NCBI GenBank assembly: GCA_022796315.1
Contig: JAAWIL010000002.1
Coordinates: 1 to 34,287, forward strand
DNA length: 34,287 bases
Direction: 5' to 3'
Source: Oscillibacter sp.
Lineage (GTDB): Bacteria > Bacillota > Clostridia > Oscillospirales > Oscillospiraceae
Shown: one piece after another, positions 26,061-34,287 of the stretch
How positions within the stretch are numbered: the stretch's first letter is position 1
Layout of the letters: every line of letters starts with the position of its first letter
Made by a program: the position numbers and the translations under genes
Notes under the pieces: model-generated
What the model was told of the DNA's origin: nothing
Databases searched by the model: none
The model's input: only the letters and a program-made list of their open reading frames with translations

Positions 26061-28172
26061 ATGAAGCGGATTTTGAATAACGCGATTGCGCTGGCTGTCG
26101 TTGTCATCGTTCTCTTCCTGATTATTCCTCTGCCTACCCAGCTGCTGGACATTCTGCTGGTGACCAACATCGGACTCTCCATCATGATTCTGATGATCAC
26201 CATGAATATTTCGGACGCGCTGGAGTTTTCCATCTTCCCCTCGCTGCTGCTGGTGACGACGCTGTTCCGACTGGGACTGAACGTCTCCAGTACCCGGATG
26301 ATCCTGCGCGACGGCTACGCCGGTTCGGTCATCCAGAATTTCGGCAACATGATTACCGGCGGCAATATCGTCATCGGCGTGGTGATCTTCCTGATCATTG
26401 TGCTGGTGCAGTTCATCGTCATTACCAAGGGCGCGGAGCGCGTGGCCGAGGTGGCCGCCCGCTTCACCCTGGACGCCATGCCCGGCAAGCAGATGGCCAT
26501 TGACGCCGATCTGAGCTCCGGCCTCATTGATGAGCAGCAGGCCCGGGAGCGGCGCCACAAGATCCAGAAGGAAGCCGACTTCTACGGCGCTATGGACGGC
26601 GCCACCAAGATCGTCAAGGGCGACGCCGTGATGAGCTTGATCATCACCATGATCAACTTCGTCGGCGGTGTGCTCATCGGCATCCTCATCAACGGCGGAC
26701 AGTTTACCGACGTGCTGTCCACCTACTCCATCGTCACCATCGGCGACGGCCTGGTTTCCCAGCTGCCGGCACTGATGATCTCCACCGCCACCGGCATGAT
26801 CGTGACCCGGTCCGTGTCCGAGGGCAGCCTGAACAAGGACGTAGTGGCCCAGTTCAAGGCGCAGCCCCGGGCCATTATGACCACCGGCGTGATTCTGCTG
26901 ATTCTGGCGGCCATTCCCGGGACGCCCCACCTGGCCCTGGCCATCGGCGGCGGCGTGCTGCTGCTGGGCGGGTCTTTCATCAGCCGGAGTATGAACCGGG
27001 AGCGGGCCCAGGCGGAGGCCCAGCAGGCCGCCGCAGCGGAGGCCGAGCAGGTTTCGGAGACCAGCGCGCCCAGCGAGAGCGATTACTACAAGGACATCAA
27101 CAACGTCTATTCCCTGCTGGCGGTGGAGCCCGTGGAGATGGAATTCGGCTACAGCCTGATCCCCATGGTGGACGAGAGCCACGGCGGCCGTCTCATCAGC
27201 CGCATCGTGATTTTCCGCCGGCAGTATGCCCAGGACATGGGCTTTGTGTTCCCCTCCATCCGCCTTCATGACGCCTCCTCCCTGGGCACGAATCAGTATG
27301 TGATCCGGATTCGCGGCGAGGAGGTGGCCCGGGGCGAGATCCTGGTGGACTACTACCTGGCGCTGGAGCCCTCCAATCCCCTGGGCGAGATCGACGGCAT
27401 TGAGACCATCGAGCCCGCCTACGGCATTCCCTCCCGCTGGATTCTTCCCGAGAACAAGGAGATGGCGGAGATTTACGGCTACAACGTCATTGACCCCCTG
27501 TCCGTCATGCTGACCCATCTGTCGGAGACGATCCGCAAGCACGCCTACGAGCTTTTGAACCGGGCGGAGACCATCCAGCTGGTGGAGAACCTGAAGAAAA
27601 CGGAGCCGGAGCTGGTGGAGGAGGTCATTCCCAATGTGGTATCCTACAGCGTGCTGGAGAAGGTTCTGCGGAGCCTTTTGAAGGAGGGCGTGCCCATCAA
27701 GGACCTGGGCATCATCCTGGAGACCCTGGCGGACAACATCGCCCAGGGCCGGGACGTGGAGTCCGCCATCGAGCAGATCCGCGGCGCCCTGGCCCGGACC
27801 ATTACCCGCCGGTTCTGCGAGGACGGACAGCTGCGGGTGGTCACCCTGGACGCCGAGGTGGAGAAGCGGATCATCGGCTCCCTCACCCGCAACGAGCAGG
27901 GCGTGTACCTGGCCATGGGGCCGGAGCTCATGCAGTCGATCATCTCCCAGCTGGCGGAGCACCTGAAGAAGTTCGGCGACCTGTCCCAGACGCCCATTGT
28001 CCTGGTCAGCCAGGTGATTCGCGGGTACTTCAGCAAGATGCTGGGGCAGTTCTATCCCAATGTCTACGTGCTGTCCTTTAACGAGATCAGCAGCAATGTG
28101 CAGATTCAGGCCATCGGCAACATCACCATGGAGGCGCAGCCGGCCGCGGAGCGAAGGGCGGTGGGCAGGTGA
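26061..28172 (+). CDS. flhA: Flagellar biosynthesis protein FlhA
   Basis: 703 aa: FPSLLLVTTLFRLGLNVSSTRMIL, AERVAEVAARFTLDAMPGKQMAIDADLSSGLIDE, VLEKVLRSLLKEGVPIKDLGIILETLAD. Confidence 0.98.
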   Translation: MKRILNNAIALAVVVIVLFLIIPLPTQLLDILLVTNIGLSIMILMITMNISDALEFSIFPSLLLVTTLFRLGLNVSSTRMILRDGYAGSVIQNFGNMITGGNIVIGVVIFLIIVLVQFIVITKGAERVAEVAARFTLDAMPGKQMAIDADLSSGLIDEQQARERRHKIQKEADFYGAMDGATKIVKGDAVMSLIITMINFVGGVLIGILINGGQFTDVLSTYSIVTIGDGLVSQLPALMISTATGMIVTRSVSEGSLNKDVVAQFKAQPRAIMTTGVILLILAAIPGTPHLALAIGGGVLLLGGSFISRSMNRERAQAEAQQAAAAEAEQVSETSAPSESDYYKDINNVYSLLAVEPVEMEFGYSLIPMVDESHGGRLISRIVIFRRQYAQDMGFVFPSIRLHDASSLGTNQYVIRIRGEEVARGEILVDYYLALEPSNPLGEIDGIETIEPAYGIPSRWILPENKEMAEIYGYNVIDPLSVMLTHLSETIRKHAYELLNRAETIQLVENLKKTEPELVEEVIPNVVSYSVLEKVLRSLLKEGVPIKDLGIILETLADNIAQGRDVESAIEQIRGALARTITRRFCEDGQLRVVTLDAEVEKRIIGSLTRNEQGVYLAMGPELMQSIISQLAEHLKKFGDLSQTPIVLVSQVIRGYFSKMLGQFYPNVYVLSFNEISSNVQIQAIGNITMEAQPAAERRAVGR

Positions 28173-28978
28173 ACGGAACGGCGGTTCAGCACAGGTATAC
28201 CGAGCAGGAGATTGAACAGATCGAGACGCCGGAGCTCCTGCGGCTCTACAAGGAGACCGGCGACGAGACGCTGAAATGGCCGCTGGTGCTCCGCTATGAG
28301 GGGCTGATCAAGAGCGCGGCCATGCAGATCCGGGGCGTCTACAGCAGCTTTGCCCAGGTGGACGACATCATCAACGAGGGCATCCTGACGCTGCTGGAGG
28401 CGGTAGACAAGTACGACCTGGACAAGGGCGTGAAGTTTGAGACCTATGTCTCCAAGCGTATTCGCGGCATGATCATTGACCTGGCCCGGAAGCAGGATTG
28501 GATGCCCCGAGGCGTCCGCCAGCGGGCGCGGGAGATTGACACGGCCGCAGCGGAGCTCTCCGCCGCCCTGGGCCGGTATCCCACGGAGTCGGAGATGGCC
28601 GAGTGGCTGGGAATCTCTGCGGAGCGCTACCAGCGGGACATGGCCAATATCGCCCTGAGCAACGTGCTGTCCCTGGATGCCCTGATGGACAACCGGGAGC
28701 CGGACGGCTACCAGTTCGAGGTGCCCTCCGAGGACGTTCAGAACCAGCCGGAGGCGGTTTTGCAGGAGCGGGAGCTCCAGCGGGCGCTGGCGGCAGGCAT
28801 TGCCGGGCTCCGGGAGAATGAGCAGATTGTGCTCTCCCTGTACTATGAGAAGCATTTGCAGCTGAAGGAGATCGCTCAGGTCATGGACCTCAGCCCCCCC
28901 CGCATCTCCCAGATTCACGCGCGGGCCATCCAGAAGCTGCGGAATTACATGGAAGCGTATTTGAAGGACGAACTCTAA
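28169..28978 (+). CDS. fliA: FliA/WhiG-family RNA polymerase sigma factor (sigma-28/sigma-D)
   Basis: GTG start overlapping the flhA stop by 4 nt; DIINEGILTLLEAVDKYDLDKGVKFETYVSKRIRGMIIDLARKQDWMPRGVRQRAREI; LRENEQIVLSLYYEKHLQLKEIAQVMDLSPPRISQIHARAIQKLR. Confidence 0.95.
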   Translation: MNGTAVQHRYTEQEIEQIETPELLRLYKETGDETLKWPLVLRYEGLIKSAAMQIRGVYSSFAQVDDIINEGILTLLEAVDKYDLDKGVKFETYVSKRIRGMIIDLARKQDWMPRGVRQRAREIDTAAAELSAALGRYPTESEMAEWLGISAERYQRDMANIALSNVLSLDALMDNREPDGYQFEVPSEDVQNQPEAVLQERELQRALAAGIAGLRENEQIVLSLYYEKHLQLKEIAQVMDLSPPRISQIHARAIQKLRNYMEAYLKDEL

Positions 28979-28999
28979 GAGGAGCATAAGGAGAAGCGT

Positions 29000-29758
29000 A
29001 TGTTCAAGGGCTTTTACAATCTGACCTCCGCGATGCTGACCCATCAGCATAATCTGAATGTGATCGCCAACAATATGGTGAATATTTCCACCTCCGGCTA
29101 CAAGCAGGACCGCTATGTGGCCACCACCTTTGACGAGGTCATGTTCAGCCGGGTGGGCAACAAGTACAACACCGGTCCGGAGATTGGACAGCAGAGCTTC
29201 ATCCGGGCCGCCAGCGATATCTACACGGACTACAGCCAGGGAATCCCGGAGCACACGGGGATGGCGCTGGACTTCGCCATCCAGGGGGACGGCTTCTTTG
29301 CGGTTCGGAACCCGGACGGCGAGGTGGCCTATACCCGGATGGGCAACTTCACCCTGGATGAGGAGGGTTACCTGTGCCTGCCGGGATTTGGACAGGTGCT
29401 GAGCCCCCAGAACAACCCCATCTACCTGGGAACCGATAAGATCCACGGGGACAGCCAGGGCATCCTCTACTACGATGAGGACGGTAGCACCTTGGCCCAG
29501 CTGGGCGTGTTCACCTTTGCGGACACCGCCGAGCTGGAGCGGGACGACCGGGGGCTGTTCTTCAGCCAGGGCGGCGCGCCGGAGCAGGCCCAGTCCCCCG
29601 GCGTGCTCAACAAGTACCTGGAGCGGTCCAACACGGACATGATCAAGCAGATGACGGAGATGATTACCTTCCAGCGTTCTTTGCAGAGCGCCGCCCAGGT
29701 CTCTGGCATGTATGACCAGATGATGTCCAGAATTACCACTGAAATCGGCCGGATGTAA
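29000..29758 (+). CDS. Flagellar hook-basal body rod protein (FlgF/FlgG family)
   Basis: MLTHQHNLNVIANNMVNISTSGYKQDR; LDFAIQGDGFFAV; C-terminal LERSNTDMIKQMTEMITFQRSLQSAAQV. Confidence 0.92.
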   Translation: MFKGFYNLTSAMLTHQHNLNVIANNMVNISTSGYKQDRYVATTFDEVMFSRVGNKYNTGPEIGQQSFIRAASDIYTDYSQGIPEHTGMALDFAIQGDGFFAVRNPDGEVAYTRMGNFTLDEEGYLCLPGFGQVLSPQNNPIYLGTDKIHGDSQGILYYDEDGSTLAQLGVFTFADTAELERDDRGLFFSQGGAPEQAQSPGVLNKYLERSNTDMIKQMTEMITFQRSLQSAAQVSGMYDQMMSRITTEIGRM

Positions 29759-29821
29759 ATGAAGATGCCGCCCCCCGCGCATGAACGCCGGGCGGGACGG
29801 CCGGATTCCAAGGAGGAGTAT

Positions 29822-30568
29822 ATGAACCAGTCCTTTTTTATCGGCGCGGTGGGCGCCCACCAGCAGCTCAAGCGGCTGGCGGTTCAGGGAAACAACATTG
29901 CCAACGTGAACACCTACGCCTTCAAGGCGGACAAAGGCCGGTTCGCGGCGCTGATGTACGACGGCGTGAAGAATACGGAGGAGGCGATGGTGCCGACCGG
30001 CGTGGGCGCCGCGCTGCGGAACACCGACACAGACTTTACGCCGGGCGCTGCGGCGGACACCGGCCGTCCTCAGGACTATATGATCGGGGGAGAGGGCTTC
30101 TTCGCGCTGGTGGATCTGGTCACCGGTGAGGTGAGCCTGACCCGGAACGGCGCGTTCTCCATGGCCTCTCTGGAGCGGGCCAGCGAGGAGGTGGACGCCT
30201 ACGGCAACCCCATCATGGAGCATATCTACTATCTCTCCGACGGCAACGGCCGCTTTGTGCTCAGCAGCAGCGGCAGCATGATCGAGATGACGGACCCCAA
30301 TGAAGAGCAGGATGTGGGCGTCTTCGACTATATCAACTACAACGGCATGGAGAAGATCGGCAGCACCCGGTTCCTGGCTGTGGACAAGAACGGCGGACTG
30401 CGGCAGGGAACCAGTCCGGTGATCCACCGGGCGCTGGAGATGTCCAACACGGACCTGGCGGAGGAGATGACGAAGGTCATCGAGTCCCAGAGGGCCTATG
30501 GCATGGCGCTGAAGATGGTGCAGACCTCGGACGAGATTGAGGCCACCATCAACAATCTGCGCGGCTGA
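29822..30568 (+). CDS. flgG: Flagellar basal-body rod protein (FlgG-like, second paralog)
   Basis: LKRLAVQGNNIANVNTYAFKADK; YMIGGEGFFALVD; C-terminal EMSNTDLAEEMTKVIESQRAYGMALKMVQTSDEIEATINNLRG. ATG at 29822 with AAGGAGG-like RBS. Confidence 0.88.
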   Translation: MNQSFFIGAVGAHQQLKRLAVQGNNIANVNTYAFKADKGRFAALMYDGVKNTEEAMVPTGVGAALRNTDTDFTPGAAADTGRPQDYMIGGEGFFALVDLVTGEVSLTRNGAFSMASLERASEEVDAYGNPIMEHIYYLSDGNGRFVLSSSGSMIEMTDPNEEQDVGVFDYINYNGMEKIGSTRFLAVDKNGGLRQGTSPVIHRALEMSNTDLAEEMTKVIESQRAYGMALKMVQTSDEIEATINNLRG

Positions 30569-30599
30569 GCGGGCTGACAGCGCCGGAGGGAGGAAAATC

Positions 30600-30661
30600 A
30601 AACCAGGGCGGCCAAACCGCGCGGCGCGGGCGGGGCCCTTTCGGAGGCGCCGCGCTGGTTT
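30600..30661 (+). repeat. Long imperfect stem-loop in the flgG-cheC intergenic region
   Basis: AAACCAG (30600-30606) with CTGGTTT (30655-30661); CGCGGCGC (30620-30627) with GCGCCGCG (30647-30654). Confidence 0.55.
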
Positions 30662-30681
30662 GCTGATAAAGGGGGAGAGAT

Positions 30682-31308
30682 ATGGAAATCAAGGATTACA
30701 ATCAGCTGAGTTCCCTGGAGCTGGACACGCTCCGGGAGATCGGCAGCATCGGCACGGGGAACGCGGCCACGGCGCTGTCCTCGCTGATTGGAGAGGCGGT
30801 GCGTATCCAGCTGCCGGAGGTCCGGATCATGGGCTACAACGAGGCCATTGATTGGATCGGCGGCCCGGAGGAGATCACCGCCGGCGTCCTGGTGGGCATG
30901 AGCGGACAGATCAACGGGATCATGCTCTCGGTGCAGCAGCTGGACTTTGTGAACCTGGTGCTGGGGAACATGATGGGAACCAGCATCCAGGACTACATGG
31001 AGCTCGGCGAGATTGAGCGCTCGGCCCTGGTAGAGGTGGGCAACATCATGATTTCCACCTTCATCAGCGCTCTGAGCGGCCTGGCGGGCATCCAGATCAG
31101 TTTGACGGTGCCGGCGTTTACGGTGGATATGCAGGGAGCCATTATGACGGTTCCCATGGCGGCCTATGGAGGGCAGTCGGACTATATCATGACCATTGGA
31201 GGCAATTTTGTCTGCCAGGGGAAAGAGGTGCCCTGCCGGCTGCTGCTGTCTCCGGATATCCGGTCTTTGAACGTGCTTTTGCGGAAGCTGGGCGTCAGCG
31301 GTCAGTGA
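30682..31308 (+). CDS. cheC: Chemotaxis protein CheC (CheY-P phosphatase family)
   Basis: LDTLREIGSIGTGNAATALSSLIGEAVRIQLP; ERSALVEVGNIMISTFISALSGLAGIQISLTVP. Confidence 0.92.
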   Translation: MEIKDYNQLSSLELDTLREIGSIGTGNAATALSSLIGEAVRIQLPEVRIMGYNEAIDWIGGPEEITAGVLVGMSGQINGIMLSVQQLDFVNLVLGNMMGTSIQDYMELGEIERSALVEVGNIMISTFISALSGLAGIQISLTVPAFTVDMQGAIMTVPMAAYGGQSDYIMTIGGNFVCQGKEVPCRLLLSPDIRSLNVLLRKLGVSGQ

Positions 31309-31352
31309 GTTACCAGAGTATATAGAGTGTAAAGGAAGTCAGGCGGTTAGCA

Positions 31353-31832
31353 GTGGAGACAAAAATCACGATTGGCATCGCAGATATGAAGATGGCGAAG
31401 GACAATGGCGTATTGATCACCTACGCCTTGGGCTCCTGCATTGGGATTTGCCTGCATGACCCCAAGATCAGGCTGGGCGCCATGGTCCACATTATGCTTC
31501 CGCTCAACATGGAAGAGGGCCGGAAGAATACCATGAAATACGCTGATACCGGAATTCGTGAGACCTTGCGGCAGATGGAGGCAAAGGGCGCGTCCCGGGC
31601 CCGGATCACCGCGAAGATCGCCGGCGGCGCGAAGATGTTTGAAATGGGCGGCGGCACCCTGGGAAATATTGGGCAGCGCAATATTGAGAGCGTACATATG
31701 CACCTGAAACGAGAGGGCATCCGGCTGCTGAAGGAGGATGTCGGCGGGTCCGTGGCCCGGACGCTGCTGTTCGATGTGGCCAGCGGCACAGGGTGTGTCC
31801 GGAGCTACGGGAGACCGGAGCTGATTATTTAA
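31353..31832 (+). CDS. cheD: Chemoreceptor glutamine deamidase CheD
   Basis: GTG start; YALGSCIGICLHD (catalytic Cys), GAMVHIMLP (catalytic His), KIAGGAKMFEMGGGTLGNIGQRNIESV. Confidence 0.96.
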   Translation: METKITIGIADMKMAKDNGVLITYALGSCIGICLHDPKIRLGAMVHIMLPLNMEEGRKNTMKYADTGIRETLRQMEAKGASRARITAKIAGGAKMFEMGGGTLGNIGQRNIESVHMHLKREGIRLLKEDVGGSVARTLLFDVASGTGCVRSYGRPELII

Positions 31833-31866
31833 AAGGGAAACAAATGTTGGAAGGAGTGTTCGGAAG

Positions 31867-32787
31867 ATGCTGGAAGAGGATAAGAGAGGGATACTGCTGG
31901 AGTCCGGCACCAATGAGATTGAGGTGATGGAGTTCACCATCAACGGCAATCTCTATGGCATCAATGTGGCCAAGGTGAAAGAGATCATTGTGTCCGCGCC
32001 GGTGAAGCCCATGCCCCATTCGCACCCCGCAGTGGAGGGAATCTTCAAGCCCCGGGATCTGGTCATCACGGTGGTGGATCTGCCCAAGTATCTGATGGGC
32101 GTCAAGGGGGAGGAAGGCCCCAAGGATCTGTTTATCGTGACCAATTTCAACAAGATGAACATTGCCTTCCGTGTACATACCGTGGTGGGGATCAGCCGGA
32201 TCTCCTGGAAGGACATCCAGCGGCCGGACAAGACGGTCTCCGGCGGCAGCGAGGGCGTGGCCACGGGCATCGCCCACTGCGACGGCGAGCTGGTGACGAT
32301 TCTGGACTTTGAGAAGATCGTGGCGGAAATCGCCCCGGAGACCAGCATCCAGCTCTCGGAGATTGACCAGCTGGGCCACCGGGAGCGGCGGGACGCCGGC
32401 GTTCTGGTGGCGGAGGACTCGATCCTCCTGAGCAAGATGATCGAGGAGGCCCTGCACAAGTCGGGCTATGTCAACACCCGGATGTTCCCCAACGGTCAGG
32501 AGCTCTGGAACCACCTGAACGAGATCCGGAACAACCGGCAGCGGCTGGCGGACGAGGCCTCCGTGATCATTACGGACATTGAGATGCCCCAGATGGACGG
32601 CCACCGCCTGACGAAGCTGGTGAAGGACGACAAGGACTTCCGGGAGATTCCCCTGATTATCTTCTCCTCCCTGATTACGGAGGAGATGCGCCGGAAGGGC
32701 AAGGAATTAGGTGCGGACGAGCAGATGAGCAAGCCGGAGATTGGCCATTTAGTGAGGGTGATTGACCAGCTGCTGGCCGATAAGTAG
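31867..32787 (+). CDS. cheV: Chemotaxis coupling protein CheV (CheW + REC)
   Basis: CheW-like N-terminus YGINVAKVKEIIVSAPVKPMPHSHPAVEGIFKPRDLVITVVDLPKYL; REC VLVAEDSILLSKMI...VIITDIEMPQMDGHRLT...GADEQMSKPE. Confidence 0.95.
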   Translation: MLEEDKRGILLESGTNEIEVMEFTINGNLYGINVAKVKEIIVSAPVKPMPHSHPAVEGIFKPRDLVITVVDLPKYLMGVKGEEGPKDLFIVTNFNKMNIAFRVHTVVGISRISWKDIQRPDKTVSGGSEGVATGIAHCDGELVTILDFEKIVAEIAPETSIQLSEIDQLGHRERRDAGVLVAEDSILLSKMIEEALHKSGYVNTRMFPNGQELWNHLNEIRNNRQRLADEASVIITDIEMPQMDGHRLTKLVKDDKDFREIPLIIFSSLITEEMRRKGKELGADEQMSKPEIGHLVRVIDQLLADK

Positions 32788-32803
32788 GCTTGAGGAGAGG
32801 CGT

Positions 32804-34075
32804 ATGAGCAATAAGTACATTGTCAGGCAGCCCATTAAGGATCGGGACGGGCGGGTCCTGGGAAACGAGATTCTCTACTATGGGGCGAACCTTCCCTTCA
32901 GCAAGGACCCGGACGCCAATGAGTTTGCCGCGGCAGATACGATTTATAACTTCCTGACCCACAACGGCAAGAAGGTGCTGAAGGGCTCTTTGAGCTTCAT
33001 GACCTTTACGCCCATGCTTCTGATGAAGCGGACCCCCAAGCTCTTTGACAAGTCGGAGCTGGTGATCCAGATTGACGACAGCGTCATCATTCATCCGCTG
33101 TCCATGCACTTTGTGCAGCAGTTCGCCCAGGAGGGCTACCAGATCGCGGTGAATGAGTTCCAGTTCGCGCCCCGGTATCTGGCGCTGCTGGACAGCATCG
33201 ACTACATCAAGATCAACGTCGGGCACACCAAGGGCGACGCCATGCACAACATCATCGAGGTGGCCCACAGCATGAACAAGAGCTGTATTGTCACGGGGAT
33301 TGAGACGGAGGAGCAGTACCAGACCGCCATTGCCCAGGAGGCGGACGCACTGGAGGGTACCTACGTGGCGGAGAAGCTGACCACCAAGGCCCACAGCAGC
33401 AGCTACCTGCAGAGCAATTTCTTCCGTCTGATGGTGGCGCTGTCCCAGGATACGCCGAACGTGGAGGAGGTCGAGCAGCTGATCTCCCTGGATGCCGGCC
33501 TGAGCTACGCCGTTTTGAAGATGGCCAACTCCGTGTATTTTGCCCTGCGGCACCGGGCCACCACCATCCACCAGGCCGTGATGGCCCTGGGCTTGGGGCA
33601 GCTGCGGCAGTGGGTGTACTTGCTCAGCGCCAGCAGTATGGACAATGAGATGGAGGAGGGGACGGAGGAGTTCCTGAAGCTCTCCTTCATGCGGGCGAAT
33701 TTCTGCAGCGAGCTGATGAAGTTCGCCAAGGATATCCCCATTTCCCGGTCGGACGCCTACCTGATGGGCATGTTCTCCACCTTGAACCATCTGATCGACG
33801 CGCCCATGGAGGAGATTCTGGCGGAGCTTCCGGTGACGGAGGACATCAAGGCGGCGCTGCTGCGGAAGGAAGGCCGCTGCGGCAAGCTGTTTGCACTGCT
33901 GCTGAGCTATGAGGCGGCGGACTGGAACTCCATCAACACGCTGGCGGAGGAGCTGGGCATTCCCAGCGAGGTGCTGACCAATGTGTATTTTGTCTGCATG
34001 GAGAACGTCAACGTTCTCTGGGAGCAGCTGACCAGCCCCTACCAGGCGGAAGAGACCGCGCAGCAGACTACTTAA
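32804..34075 (+). CDS. Degenerate EAL domain + HDOD domain protein (YuxH/CdgJ-like)
   Basis: N-terminal YIVRQPIKDRDGRVLGNEILYYG (EAL-like without canonical ExLxR); HDOD-like VEQLISLDAGLSYAVLKMANSVYFALRHRATTIHQAVMALGLGQLRQWVYLLSAS. Confidence 0.85.
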   Translation: MSNKYIVRQPIKDRDGRVLGNEILYYGANLPFSKDPDANEFAAADTIYNFLTHNGKKVLKGSLSFMTFTPMLLMKRTPKLFDKSELVIQIDDSVIIHPLSMHFVQQFAQEGYQIAVNEFQFAPRYLALLDSIDYIKINVGHTKGDAMHNIIEVAHSMNKSCIVTGIETEEQYQTAIAQEADALEGTYVAEKLTTKAHSSSYLQSNFFRLMVALSQDTPNVEEVEQLISLDAGLSYAVLKMANSVYFALRHRATTIHQAVMALGLGQLRQWVYLLSASSMDNEMEEGTEEFLKLSFMRANFCSELMKFAKDIPISRSDAYLMGMFSTLNHLIDAPMEEILAELPVTEDIKAALLRKEGRCGKLFALLLSYEAADWNSINTLAEELGIPSEVLTNVYFVCMENVNVLWEQLTSPYQAEETAQQTT

Positions 34076-34162
34076 AAGAGAAAGACCGGCCTCGGCACAT
34101 GTTGGAGCTGTTGACAAAGTGCCTGAAATAAAGAGACAAGGGAGATTTCAAGCAAGAAAAAA

Positions 34163-34178
34163 GATGCCTTTCGGCATC
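34163..34178 (-). terminator. Rho-independent terminator of the minus-strand transposase
   Basis: Minus strand reads GATGCC-GAAA-GGCATC-TTTTTT directly after the transposase stop codon (34177-34179). Confidence 0.75.
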
Positions 34179-34287
34179 ACACTGAGTATTTAATCATTCT
34201 TTTGAGGTTCAAGGCCGCGGCGGAAAGGAGACAGTGGTCCTCCGCTGCCTCTAAACCTCGCCGCAGGAGACGCGTCAGGTTGTGTCC
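34177..34287 (-). mobile_element. 3' end of an IS-type transposase gene (truncated by the window edge)
   Basis: Minus strand translates without interruption to ...GHNLTRLLRRGLEAAEDHCLLSAAALNLKRMIKYSV*. RGLEAAEDHCLLSAAALNLKRMIKY resembles the C-terminus of IS1182-like DDE transposases. Confidence 0.75.

Noticed and set aside
26043-27962. 639-aa minus-strand ORF antisense to flhA
   Set aside because: Same antisense GC-bias artefact; H/D/G-rich translation with no family signature.
28106-30601. 831-aa minus-strand ORF antisense to fliA, flgF/G and flgG
   Set aside because: Shadow ORF from GC-rich codon bias; low-complexity H/L/V/G-rich translation and fully antisense to recognisable flagellar genes.
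34204-34259. Hairpin GAGGTT...AACCTC with inner GCGGCGGA/TCCGCTGC as a structured RNA
   Set aside because: Lies within the continuous minus-strand transposase reading frame, so it is more simply coding sequence.
1-34287. CRISPR arrays, tRNA or rRNA genes
   Set aside because: No regularly spaced direct repeats with unique spacers and no recognisable tRNA/rRNA sequence seen; the only tandem repeats are coding repeats in fliY.

Overview
The window is a high-GC clostridial-type (Firmicutes, probably Oscillospiraceae-like; lineage is inference) segment dominated by a near-contiguous ~26.7 kb flagellar/chemotaxis operon on the + strand (about 7415-34075): flgB-flgC-fliE-fliF-fliG-fliH-fliI-fliJ-fliK-flgD-(flagellar operon protein, TIGR02530-like)-flgE-flbD-motA-motB-fliM-fliY-cheY-fliO-fliP-fliQ-fliR-flhB-flhA-fliA-flgF/G-like-flgG-cheC-cheD-cheV-(degenerate EAL + HDOD). 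Upstream are housekeeping or accessory genes: DUF3788-like, metallophosphoesterase, MBL-fold hydrolase, MalY/PatB-type aminotransferase, RluA-type pseudouridine synthase and an SLH-domain protein. The right edge enters the 3' end of a minus-strand transposase. Most notable observations: (1) FliY carries three tandem 96-bp/32-aa repeats in its linker, each with a KM(S/T)QEEIEAMLAGG motif resembling the FliM N-terminal CheY-P-binding motif, while the FliY N-terminus lacks that motif; (2) flhF, flhG and fliL are absent from their usual positions; (3) a C8 homopolymer lies in the fliA region 4 helix-turn-helix; (4) the flgB leader has a potential pseudoknot and alternative pairings; (5) a dense palindrome tract with 26-bp inverted repeats at 2740-3190 is MITE-like; (6) the operon ends with a degenerate EAL-HDOD gene directly abutting an IS element. 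All family calls come from reading motifs; no searches were run.
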